From Pseudomonadota bacterium (GTDB taxonomy: Bacteria; Pseudomonadota; Alphaproteobacteria; Ferrovibrionales; Ferrovibrionaceae): a stretch of DNA of 5,227 bases. The stretch spans positions 1 through 5,227 of the forward strand of contig JAEYSS010000247.1 in the NCBI GenBank assembly GCA_023434425.1, in the 5' to 3' direction. Shown piece by piece: positions 1-5,227 of the stretch; the stretch's first letter is position 1, and each line of letters begins with the position of its first letter. The notes below the pieces were generated by a model. That model was not told where the DNA came from and did no database searches. It saw nothing but the letters and a program-made list of their open reading frames with translations. A program made the position numbers and the translations under genes.

Positions 1-1
1 G

Positions 2-868
2 TTGCGCACCGTGCTGCGCAACGGCGACCAGGTGGAGATTCTCCGCTCCAAGGTACCGGCGCCCAATCCGACCTGGCTCAACTTCGTCAAGTCGGGGCGC
101 GCCAAATCCTGCATCAACCGCTTCATCCGTCAGCAGCAGCGCGGCCAGTATCACGAGCTTGGCAAGGCGATCCTGACCAAGGCGTTCAAGGAGCACGAAA
201 GTTCCGCCAGCGAAAAGGTGCTCGATCCCGTCGTCAAGGTGCTCAAGCTGCGCAACGCCGATGATGTGTTCGTGGGCGTGGGTGAGGGTAATTTTACCGC
301 GCGCCAGGTGATCAACATCGTCTTTCCCGGCCAGAAGGAAGACGAGGCCGACAAGGCGCCGCCATTGCCGCGACCGCATCGCCAGCCAAGCGATCACAGC
401 AAGGCCGGCAGCGGCATTCCGATCCGCGGGCTGATTCCGGGCATGGCGATGCATTTTGCCGGTTGCTGTCACCCGCTGCCGGGCGACCGCATCGTCGGCA
501 TCGTCACCACCGGCAAGGGCGTGACCATCCACACCATCGACTGCGAGACGCTGGAGCAGTTTGCCGAGCAGCCGGAACGCTGGCTTGATCTGGCCTGGGA
601 TCCGCCGTCGGATGCCGAGAAGACGCATGGCCATGTCGGCCGCGTGAACCTGCTGATCAACAACGAGCCGGGGGCGCTGAGTGCGGTCACCACCATCATC
701 GCCAAGCACAAGGGCAATATCACCAACCTGAAGATCACCAACCGCACCACCGATTTCTTCGAGATGTTCGTCGATATCGAGGTGCGCGACGTGAAGCACC
801 TGACCAATATCATCGCGGCGTTACGCGCCTCCTCCGTTATCAGTTCGGTGGAACGTGCCCGCGGCTGA
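2..868 (+). CDS. rsh: RelA/SpoT homologue (bifunctional (p)ppGpp synthetase/hydrolase), C-terminal regulatory half, 5'-truncated by window edge
   Basis: This is the last 288 residues of a long Rsh protein, which makes and degrades the alarmone (p)ppGpp. The reading frame is open to the window edge, so the TTG at 2 is an internal Leu codon and not a start. The HD hydrolase and synthetase domains lie upstream, outside the window. Visible in order: the end of the TGS domain (about residues 1-14, LRNGDQVEIL), the PNPTWLNFVKSGRAK segment (21-35), a helical region (about 41-110), a variable Pro- and charge-rich linker (about 111-138), a conserved-cysteine domain (about 145-185, with GCCHPLPGDRIVG and a later DC at 180-181), and a C-terminal ACT domain (about 213-285, with NEPGALSAV and GNITNLKI). 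In this family these parts sense the ribosome and amino acid state and control the catalytic half. Most Alphaproteobacteria have one such bifunctional enzyme, so rsh is safer than relA or spoT. No defect is visible. pyrE follows after 31 bases with no terminator-like hairpin. Confidence 0.95.
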   Translation: MRTVLRNGDQVEILRSKVPAPNPTWLNFVKSGRAKSCINRFIRQQQRGQYHELGKAILTKAFKEHESSASEKVLDPVVKVLKLRNADDVFVGVGEGNFTARQVINIVFPGQKEDEADKAPPLPRPHRQPSDHSKAGSGIPIRGLIPGMAMHFAGCCHPLPGDRIVGIVTTGKGVTIHTIDCETLEQFAEQPERWLDLAWDPPSDAEKTHGHVGRVNLLINNEPGALSAVTTIIAKHKGNITNLKITNRTTDFFEMFVDIEVRDVKHLTNIIAALRASSVISSVERARG

Positions 869-899
869 CCGGCCGACTTGAGAAAGAGACCTGAAGATC

Positions 900-1487
900 A
901 TGAATCGTGAGGACGTACTGCAGCATTACCGTGACTCCGGCGCCCTGCTGGAAGGTCATTTCCTGCTGACCTCTGGCCTGCACAGCCCCGTCTACATGCA
1001 GTCCGCCCGTGTGCTGATGTTCCCTGAACGCGCCGAAGCGCTCTGCAAGGCGCTGGCAGACAAGCTGCGTGCCAAATACGGTCCGAAGCCGGTCGATCTT
1101 GTCTGCTCGCCGGCCATGGGCGGCGTGGTGGTGGGTTACGAACTGGCGCGCCAGCTTGGGGTGCCGGCGATTTTCACCGAACGCGTGGACGGCAGGTTCG
1201 CGCTGCGCCGCGGTTTCGATATCCCGCAGGGCGCGCGCGTGTTGATGGCCGAGGATGTCGTCACCACCGGCAAGTCGAGCCGGGAATGCATCGACTGCAT
1301 CACCGAGCATGGCGGCGTTGTCGTGGCGGCCTCCTGCATCGTCGACCGCTCGGACGGCGAGGTCGATCTCGGCGTGCCGCTGTTCGCACTCTGCGGCTAC
1401 AAGGTGCCGTCTTATACGGCCGATGCGCTGCCGCCTGAACTGCAGAAGATCCCGGCCGTGAAGCCCGGTTCGCGCGGCCTGAAATAG
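900..1487 (+). CDS. pyrE: Orotate phosphoribosyltransferase
   Basis: The enzyme joins orotate to phosphoribosyl pyrophosphate to give orotidine 5'-monophosphate, the fifth step of de novo pyrimidine synthesis in the cytoplasm. The 195-residue protein has the type I phosphoribosyltransferase PRPP-binding motif at about residues 114-126 (VLMAEDVVTTGKS). It also has an N-terminal substrate segment (FLLTSGLHSPVYMQ, 21-34) and the CSPAMGGVVVGYELARQLG segment (69-87). The loop before the PRPP motif reads FTERVDGRFALRRGF (92-106). This resembles the short Thermus-type PyrE and not the enterobacterial enzyme with its KDHGEGG loop, as I recall the families. The ATG at 900 is the first start in frame and gives the expected N-terminus. 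A purine-rich AGAAAGAG at 881-888 is a modest ribosome binding site. pdxJ starts 11 bases after the TAG stop, so co-transcription is likely. Confidence 0.95.
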   Translation: MNREDVLQHYRDSGALLEGHFLLTSGLHSPVYMQSARVLMFPERAEALCKALADKLRAKYGPKPVDLVCSPAMGGVVVGYELARQLGVPAIFTERVDGRFALRRGFDIPQGARVLMAEDVVTTGKSSRECIDCITEHGGVVVAASCIVDRSDGEVDLGVPLFALCGYKVPSYTADALPPELQKIPAVKPGSRGLK

Positions 1488-1489
1488 GA
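1485..1489 (+). promoter_or_regulatory. Ribosome binding site of pdxJ, overlapping the pyrE stop
   Basis: TAGGA includes the pyrE stop codon TAG and leaves nine bases before the pdxJ ATG at 1499. A ribosome ending pyrE would sit on the pdxJ binding site, which suggests translational coupling. The coupling is inferred. Confidence 0.6.
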
Positions 1490-1498
1490 TACCCGACC

Positions 1499-2251
1499 AT
1501 GACTGCCCGCAGCCTTCGTCTCGGCGTCAACATTGACCACGTCGCCACCATCCGCAACGCGCGCGGCGGCCGCCATCCCGATCCGGTGCGCGCCGCCAAA
1601 CTGGCCGCGGCCGCGGGTGCCGATGGCATCACCGCGCATCTGCGCGAGGATCGCCGGCATATTTCGGACAACGACATCGACCGCCTGATGGCCGAGATCA
1701 GCCTGCCGCTCAATCTGGAAATGGCCGCGACGGACGAGATGCTGGCGATTGCGCTGCGCCACAAGCCGCATGCGGCCTGCATCGTGCCGGAGCGCCGCGA
1801 GGAACGCACCACCGAAGGCGGCCTCGATGCCGCCGGTCAGTTCGCGCATCTCAAGCCGATGATCGCCAGACTGTCGGATGCGGGCATTCGCGTTTCGCTG
1901 TTCATCGAGGCGTCTGAGACGCAGCTCGATGCGGCGAAGGCGCTCGGTGCACCGGTGATCGAGATCCATACCGGCAAATACTGCGAGACAGAAGGCGCCG
2001 AGCAGGCTGCCGAACTGGAACGTATCCGCAAGGCTGCGGCCCATGCCGGGATGCTCGGCCTTGAATGCCATGCCGGCCACGGCCTGAATTTCGACACGGT
2101 GATGCCGGTGGCCGCCATTCCCACCATCGTCGAGCTCAATATCGGCCATTTCCTGATCGGTGAGGCGATCTTTGGCGGCCTGGATGGCGCCATCCGTCGC
2201 ATGCGCGCGCTGATGAACGACGCCCGCGGGCTGACGGCCAGATCGGCATGA
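1499..2251 (+). CDS. pdxJ: Pyridoxine 5'-phosphate synthase
   Basis: PdxJ condenses 1-deoxy-D-xylulose 5-phosphate with 3-amino-2-oxopropyl phosphate to form pyridoxine 5'-phosphate, the ring-closing step of DXP-dependent vitamin B6 synthesis. The protein has 250 residues, normal for this TIM-barrel family. Visible signatures are LGVNIDHVATIRNARGG (8-24), the phosphate and catalytic segment ITAHLREDRRHI (44-55) with His47 and Arg49, the Glu of NLEMA (Glu74), LECHAGHGLN (188-197) with His191 and His194, and ELNIGHFLIGEAIFGG (212-227). All the active-site residues I would expect are present. The ATG at 1499 is preceded by a Shine-Dalgarno sequence and gives the standard N-terminus. The stop overlaps the acpS start as ATGA (2248-2251). 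Pairing of pdxJ with acpS is seen across Proteobacteria, including E. coli. Confidence 0.97.
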   Translation: MTARSLRLGVNIDHVATIRNARGGRHPDPVRAAKLAAAAGADGITAHLREDRRHISDNDIDRLMAEISLPLNLEMAATDEMLAIALRHKPHAACIVPERREERTTEGGLDAAGQFAHLKPMIARLSDAGIRVSLFIEASETQLDAAKALGAPVIEIHTGKYCETEGAEQAAELERIRKAAAHAGMLGLECHAGHGLNFDTVMPVAAIPTIVELNIGHFLIGEAIFGGLDGAIRRMRALMNDARGLTARSA

Positions 2252-2670
2252 TCATCGGCCTCGGTTCCGACCTCATCGATATCCGGCGGATCGAAAAGAC
2301 CATCGAACGCTTCGGCGACCGTTTCCTCAACCGCATCTTCACGCCGGTCGAGCGCGCGCGTTCCGACCGCCGCCAGCTCACCCGCATAGACTCCTATGCC
2401 AAACGCTATGCGGCCAAGGAAGCCTGCTCCAAGGCGCTCGGCACCGGCTTTCGCAAGGGTGTGTTCTGGCGCGATATGGGCGTGGTCAACCTGAGCGGCG
2501 GCAAGCCGTCGATGGCGCTGACAGGTGGTGCGCTGGCGCGCCTGGAGAGTCTGTTGCCGGCTGGATACGAGGCCCAGATCGACGTCTCGCTGACCGATGA
2601 ACCGCCGCTGGCGCAGGCCATCGTGATCATCTCGGCAAGGCCTAAAAGTCCAGTGCAATCAGGCGTCTAG
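2248..2670 (+). CDS. acpS: Holo-[acyl-carrier-protein] synthase
   Basis: AcpS moves 4'-phosphopantetheine from coenzyme A onto the serine of apo-acyl carrier protein, switching it on for fatty acid synthesis. The 140-residue protein has both family motifs: IIGLGSDLIDIRRI (2-15) with the metal-binding Asp8, and RYAAKEACSKALGTG (53-67) with metal-binding Glu58 and the following Lys62. The segment WRDMGVVNLSGGKPSMALTG (74-93) is typical of alphaproteobacterial AcpS. The last dozen residues (about 129-140) run slightly past the conserved core and look unstructured. The start overlaps the pdxJ stop by four bases and has no clear Shine-Dalgarno sequence of its own, so translation probably depends on re-initiation after pdxJ. 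The largest non-coding gap of the window follows the stop. Confidence 0.96.
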   Translation: MIIGLGSDLIDIRRIEKTIERFGDRFLNRIFTPVERARSDRRQLTRIDSYAKRYAAKEACSKALGTGFRKGVFWRDMGVVNLSGGKPSMALTGGALARLESLLPAGYEAQIDVSLTDEPPLAQAIVIISARPKSPVQSGV

Positions 2671-2702
2671 CCAGCGCTTGACTTTGCCGGGCGGAACACG
2701 GC

Positions 2703-2732
2703 TTGATGCCGCGCTCCGGCGCGCCGGATATT
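2703..2732 (+). promoter_or_regulatory. Weak candidate promoter for lepB-rnc-era
   Basis: TTGATG (2703-2708) and GATATT (2727-2732), 18 bases apart, each match four of six positions of the sigma-70 -35 and -10 consensus. A start near 2739 would leave only a very short leader before the lepB ATG at 2754. An alternative -35-like TTGACT at 2678-2683 has no good -10 partner at normal spacing. This is inference from weak matches in GC-rich DNA. Confidence 0.2.
2715..2728. repeat. Perfect 14-base palindrome upstream of lepB
   Basis: TCCGGCGCGCCGGA equals its own reverse complement. It lies inside the spacer of the weak candidate promoter and two bases before a second palindrome. It could be an operator or a small hairpin (five-base stem, CGCG loop). 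GC-rich DNA makes such symmetry fairly common, so only its existence is certain. Confidence 0.5.
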
Positions 2733-2740
2733 ACGCGTAA
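2731..2740. repeat. Perfect 10-base palindrome abutting the lepB ribosome binding site
   Basis: TTACGCGTAA equals its own reverse complement and shares the CGCG centre of the palindrome just upstream. Its last two bases are the first two of the lepB Shine-Dalgarno sequence, so a bound protein or RNA fold here could affect lepB expression. The function is not known. Confidence 0.45.
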
Positions 2741-2744
2741 GGGA
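2739..2744 (+). promoter_or_regulatory. Ribosome binding site that sets the lepB start at 2754
   Basis: AAGGGA with nine bases to the ATG at 2754 is the best Shine-Dalgarno match near lepB. It favours 2754 over the in-frame TTG at 2703 and ATG at 2706, which have only GGCGGA (2690-2695) upstream. Confidence 0.7.
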
Positions 2745-2753
2745 TTGATTTAT

Positions 2754-3530
2754 ATGGATCAGGAGCAGGCAGTGGCAAAGGCGAAGACGCGCGGCGGCGA
2801 TATCTGGGACAGCCTGCGCACGCTCGTCTATGCCGTGCTGATCGCGGTCGGTATCCGCACCGTCGCCTACGAACCATTCCATATCCCGTCTGAGTCCATG
2901 CTGCCGACGCTGCTGGTCGGCGACTATGTCTTCGTCTCGAAATACGCCTACGGCTACAGCAAATACTCCATCATCTTCAGTCCGCCGATCTTCGAGGGCC
3001 GCATCCTCGCCTCGGCACCCAAGCGCGGCGACGTGGTGGTCTTCCGCTGGCCGCGCGACCCCTCGGTCGACTACATCAAGCGCGTGGTCGGCCTGCCGGG
3101 GGACCGCGTGCAGATCCGCGACGGCGCCCTCCTGATCAACGGCGAGCCGGTGAAGCGCCGCCGCATCGAGGATTTCGAGCGCCGCGACCGTTTTGGCAAT
3201 GTGGTCGAGCGCATCGCGCAATGGGAAGAGACGCTGCCGGGCGGTGCTGTTTACAACACGCTCGATCTCTACAATTACAATGCCGGTGACAATACCGGTG
3301 TCTATACCGTGCCGGCCGGCCATTATTTCATGATGGGCGACAACCGCGACAATTCGCAGGACAGTCGCGTGCCGGTCGAAGTCGGCGGCGTCGGCTATGT
3401 GCCGGCCGACCACCTGATCGGCCGCGCCGAGGTGCGCTGGATCTCGATCGACCAGAGCGCATCGCTGCTCAAGCCCTGGACGTGGTTCAGCGCGCTGCGC
3501 TGGAACCGCATGTTCACCGGTATCAACTGA
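2754..3530 (+). CDS. lepB: Signal peptidase I
   Basis: LepB cuts signal peptides from secreted proteins as they leave the Sec or Tat pathway. It is an inner membrane serine protease with a Ser/Lys dyad facing the periplasm. From the ATG at 2754 the protein has 258 residues. A short cytoplasmic, Lys/Arg-containing N-terminus is followed by one hydrophobic membrane segment (about 22-38). The catalytic box IPSESMLPTL (44-53) carries nucleophile Ser48. The lysine box DYIKRVVGLPGD (106-117) carries Lys109, and the conserved GDNRDNSQDSR lies at 195-205. A less conserved segment (about 131-185) sits between the last two. A single membrane anchor, compared with two in E. coli, is my reading of the hydrophobicity. 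A longer form starting at 2703 or 2706 is possible but less likely. lepB directly before rnc and era is a widely conserved arrangement. Confidence 0.96.
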   Translation: MDQEQAVAKAKTRGGDIWDSLRTLVYAVLIAVGIRTVAYEPFHIPSESMLPTLLVGDYVFVSKYAYGYSKYSIIFSPPIFEGRILASAPKRGDVVVFRWPRDPSVDYIKRVVGLPGDRVQIRDGALLINGEPVKRRRIEDFERRDRFGNVVERIAQWEETLPGGAVYNTLDLYNYNAGDNTGVYTVPAGHYFMMGDNRDNSQDSRVPVEVGGVGYVPADHLIGRAEVRWISIDQSASLLKPWTWFSALRWNRMFTGIN

Positions 3531-3532
3531 GG
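3528..3532 (+). promoter_or_regulatory. Ribosome binding site that supports a TTG start for rnc
   Basis: TGAGG begins with the lepB stop codon TGA and lies six bases before TTG 3539. No comparable site is needed for, or points to, the upstream GTG at 3482. The overlap suggests that rnc is translated by ribosomes finishing lepB. Confidence 0.55.
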
Positions 3533-3538
3533 CCGGCG

Positions 3539-4288
3539 TTGAGCGCGGAGACCCGCAAACCGGCACTCGACCAGATTCAGCAGGCGCTGGGCCACAAATT
3601 CGCCGATACCAAGCTGCTGGAAGAGGCGCTGGTGCACCCTTCCGCCAATCCGCGCCGCAGCCGCGCCAAGTCGGCCCGCGCCAAGGCTGCGGAAACGCCG
3701 CCGACCGTGCGCGACTACAACCGCCTTGAGTTCATCGGCGACCGTGTGCTGGGTCTGGTCGTCGCCACGCTGCTGGCCGAGCGCTTCCCGCAGGCCGAGG
3801 CTGGTGAACTGGCGCTGCGCTACAACGCTCTGGTCAAGCAGGAGAGTCTGGCACGTTTCGCCCAGTCGCTCGGTCTGGGCGACTTCATCCATCTCTCACG
3901 CTCCGAACGCGATTCCGGCGGTGCCGGCAAACCAGCCATCCTGGCCGACGCCTGCGAGGCCGTGGTCGCCGCACTCTATCTGGATGGCGGCCTCAAGGTC
4001 GCTGAACGGTTCGTGCGCCGCTACATGGAGCCGATGCTGAGCGAAGTCGCCAATGGCGCCGCGAAAGATCCCAAGACAGCCCTGCAGGAATGGGCGGCTG
4101 CGCGCGGCATGGCCGCGCCGCGCTATGAAATTGTCAGCACCGAAGGCCCGCCGCACGAACCGCGTTTCACAGTCGCCGTGAAACTGGGTACCGGCGAACC
4201 GGCCAGGGGACAGGGCGGCTCGAAACGGGCCGCTGAACAGGAAGCTGCCGGTCGTCTGCTCGACCGGCTTGTCACCGAGAAAGCATGA
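3539..4288 (+). CDS. rnc: Ribonuclease III
   Basis: RNase III cuts double-stranded RNA, chiefly to process the 30S rRNA precursor and some mRNAs. From TTG 3539 the protein has 249 residues. The endonuclease domain (about 10-172) has the signature YNRLEFIGDRVLGLVVA (60-76), with metal-binding Glu64 and Asp68, and ADACEAVVAALYLDGG (136-151), with Asp137 and Glu140. The double-stranded RNA-binding domain (about 177-245) begins DPKTALQEWAA and ends in GGSKRAAEQEAAGRLLDRL. Two oddities: the position matching E. coli Glu38 is Asn61, and an Arg/Lys/Ala-rich stretch (about 38-58) separates HPS from the signature, where E. coli has only a few residues. The four core metal ligands are intact, so the enzyme is probably active. 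A GTG at 3482 is in frame but would overlap lepB by 49 bases and add 19 residues that do not look like family sequence. The stop overlaps era as ATGA. Confidence 0.95.
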   Translation: MSAETRKPALDQIQQALGHKFADTKLLEEALVHPSANPRRSRAKSARAKAAETPPTVRDYNRLEFIGDRVLGLVVATLLAERFPQAEAGELALRYNALVKQESLARFAQSLGLGDFIHLSRSERDSGGAGKPAILADACEAVVAALYLDGGLKVAERFVRRYMEPMLSEVANGAAKDPKTALQEWAAARGMAAPRYEIVSTEGPPHEPRFTVAVKLGTGEPARGQGGSKRAAEQEAAGRLLDRLVTEKA

Positions 4289-5211
4289 CTGAAAACATCA
4301 CAGATACTCCGGCGTCGCCGCATTGCGGTTACGTCGCCATCGTCGGCGCGCCCAATGCCGGCAAGTCCACATTGCTGAACAAGCTGGTCGGCGCGAAGGT
4401 TTCGATTGTTTCGAAGAAAGTGCAGACCACGCGCGCCCGCATCACGGCCATCTGCATGGAGGGCGATGTACAGCTGATTTTTCTCGACACGCCCGGCATT
4501 TTCACGCCGAAGCGGCGCCTGGATCGCGCCATGGTCAATGCGGCCTGGAGCGGCATCGAGGAAGCCGATGCCGTGCTGCTGCTGATCGATGCCGAGCGTG
4601 GATTTGACGATGAGAGCCGCGCCATCATCGAGGCACTGAAGGATCGCAAGCGCCGTAATGTGCTGCTGGCGCTCAATAAGGTCGACGCCGTGCAGCGTGA
4701 AAAGCTGCTCGGTCTGGCCAAGGAGATCAGCGAGACCTACGACTTCGAGCGCGTCTTCATGATCTCGGCCGAGAAGGGTACTGGCGTGGATGACGTGCGC
4801 GCCGATCTGGCCCGGCGCATGCCGGCCGGTCAGTGGCTTTATCCGGAAGACCAGCTGGCCGATGTGCCGATGCGCTTCCTGGCAGCCGAGATCACGCGCG
4901 AACAGGTTTATCGCAGCCTGCATGACGAACTGCCTTACGCAATCACGGTCGAGACCGAGAACTGGAAGGACCAGAAGGACGGTTCGGCCCGTATCGACCA
5001 GGTGATTTTCGTGGAGCGCGACAGCCAGAAGAAGATCGTGCTGGGCGAGAAGGGACAGATGATCAAGCGTATCGGGGCATTCGCGCGCAAGATCATGGAA
5101 GAGCAGTTCGAGCGCCGCGTGCACCTGTTCCTGTTCGTGAAGGTGCGTGAGGATTGGGGGGACGACCCCGAGCGCTACGAAGCCATGGGACTGGATTTCC
5201 CCAAGGGCTGA
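4285..5211 (+). CDS. era: GTPase Era, 16S rRNA-binding ribosome assembly factor
   Basis: Era binds GTP and the 3' end of 16S rRNA and helps the 30S subunit mature. The 308-residue protein is of normal length and complete. The G domain shows G1 GAPNAGKST (21-29), a G2 region with QTTRARI (47-53), G3 DTPG (68-71), G4 NKVD (131-134) and G5 SAEKGTG (161-167). The C-terminal type II KH domain (about 210-295) carries IVLGEKGQMIKRIG (251-264), followed by the family's usual LFLFVKVREDW (281-291). The ATG at 4285 overlaps the rnc stop by four bases and has only a weak GAG at 4277-4279 upstream, which suggests translational coupling to rnc. RNase III cuts the rRNA precursor that Era then helps to mature, so the pairing makes functional sense. 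Only 16 bases follow the stop, with no feature visible. recO usually comes next in this cluster. Confidence 0.98.
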   Translation: MTENITDTPASPHCGYVAIVGAPNAGKSTLLNKLVGAKVSIVSKKVQTTRARITAICMEGDVQLIFLDTPGIFTPKRRLDRAMVNAAWSGIEEADAVLLLIDAERGFDDESRAIIEALKDRKRRNVLLALNKVDAVQREKLLGLAKEISETYDFERVFMISAEKGTGVDDVRADLARRMPAGQWLYPEDQLADVPMRFLAAEITREQVYRSLHDELPYAITVETENWKDQKDGSARIDQVIFVERDSQKKIVLGEKGQMIKRIGAFARKIMEEQFERRVHLFLFVKVREDWGDDPERYEAMGLDFPKG

Positions 5212-5227
5212 CTGTGGCCTAGACGCC

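Larger units (their letters stand above)
2671..2753 (+). other. Non-coding gap between acpS and lepB, possible lepB leader
   Basis: These 83 bases are the only sizeable intergenic stretch. They hold a CTTGAC element (2677-2682), two perfect palindromes (2715-2728 and 2731-2740) and the lepB ribosome binding site (2739-2744). I see no hairpin followed by a T-run, so no intrinsic terminator for acpS. In-frame TTG (2703) and ATG (2706) codons could extend lepB by 17 or 16 residues into this gap, but the strong Shine-Dalgarno sequence before 2754 argues against it. Confidence 0.7.

Noticed and set aside
2..4. TTG at 2 as a true start giving a small stand-alone TGS/ACT protein
   Set aside because: The frame is open to the window edge, and the visible protein begins partway through a TGS domain, so this is a truncated full-length Rsh.
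869..899. Possible terminator or promoter between rsh and pyrE
   Set aside because: The 31 bases show no stable hairpin with a T-run and no paired -35/-10 elements, only a modest ribosome binding site.
840..1310. A 156-codon minus-strand frame across the rsh-pyrE junction
   Set aside because: It is a shadow of pyrE. The product has no recognisable domain.
1412..2658. Overlapping minus-strand frames (1412-2149, 1837-2658) opposite pdxJ and acpS
   Set aside because: The sense strand carries intact PdxJ and AcpS, and the antisense frames overlap each other and show no motif or ribosome binding site of note.
2662..2670. GGCGTCTAG here and its reverse complement CTAGACGCC at 5219-5227, at the ends of the acpS-to-era segment
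   Set aside because: A nine-base inverted match is short. Both copies contain CTAG, a scarce tetramer in many bacteria, but one copy is within acpS and the other is cut by the window edge, so I cannot tell it from chance.
2667..3566. A 299-codon open frame on the minus strand opposite lepB
   Set aside because: lepB has all its catalytic boxes. The antisense product is a His/Asp/Arg/Ala-rich string with no family signature, as expected from codon bias.
4123..5124. A 333-codon open frame on the minus strand, longer than era
   Set aside because: It lies wholly opposite era and the rnc 3' end, both of which have complete family motifs. The translation shows no recognisable domain, and long antisense frames are expected in GC-rich coding DNA.

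Overview
This window is a dense, GC-rich, all-plus-strand stretch of a bacterial chromosome carrying seven housekeeping genes in the order rsh (3' part) - pyrE - pdxJ - acpS - lepB - rnc - era. The gene order, the style of the proteins (short Thermus-type PyrE, AcpS with a WRDMGVV segment, RNase III with RLEFIGDRVLGL) and the codon use point to an alphaproteobacterium, possibly Rhodospirillales-like. I cannot fix the genus from sequence alone. I see no mobile elements, CRISPR arrays, tRNA or rRNA genes, or signs of horizontal transfer.

Layout. Bases 1-868 hold the C-terminal regulatory half of a RelA/SpoT homologue whose catalytic half lies upstream of the window. After 31 bases comes pyrE (900-1487), then 11 bases to pdxJ (1499-2251). 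pdxJ overlaps acpS (2248-2670) in an ATGA junction. An 83-base gap (2671-2753) is the only sizeable non-coding stretch. It contains two adjacent perfect palindromes, a weak promoter-like pair and the lepB ribosome binding site. lepB (2754-3530) is followed 8 bases later by rnc (best start TTG 3539, ending 4288), which overlaps era (4285-5211) by another ATGA. The last 16 bases hold nothing I can call; recO is the usual next gene.

How the genes fit together. The tight spacing and two stop/start overlaps suggest one or two operons: rsh-pyrE-pdxJ-acpS, and lepB-rnc-era with the 83-base gap as a possible internal control point. The genes link the stringent response (Rsh), pyrimidine synthesis (PyrE), vitamin B6 synthesis (PdxJ), activation of acyl carrier protein for lipid synthesis (AcpS), protein secretion (LepB), and rRNA processing and 30S assembly (RNase III, Era). 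This is a growth-control cluster familiar in Alphaproteobacteria, not a novel system. The points worth a second look are small: the paired palindromes before lepB, an Asn in place of a usually acidic residue in the RNase III signature, a basic insertion in the same protein, and the non-standard rnc start.
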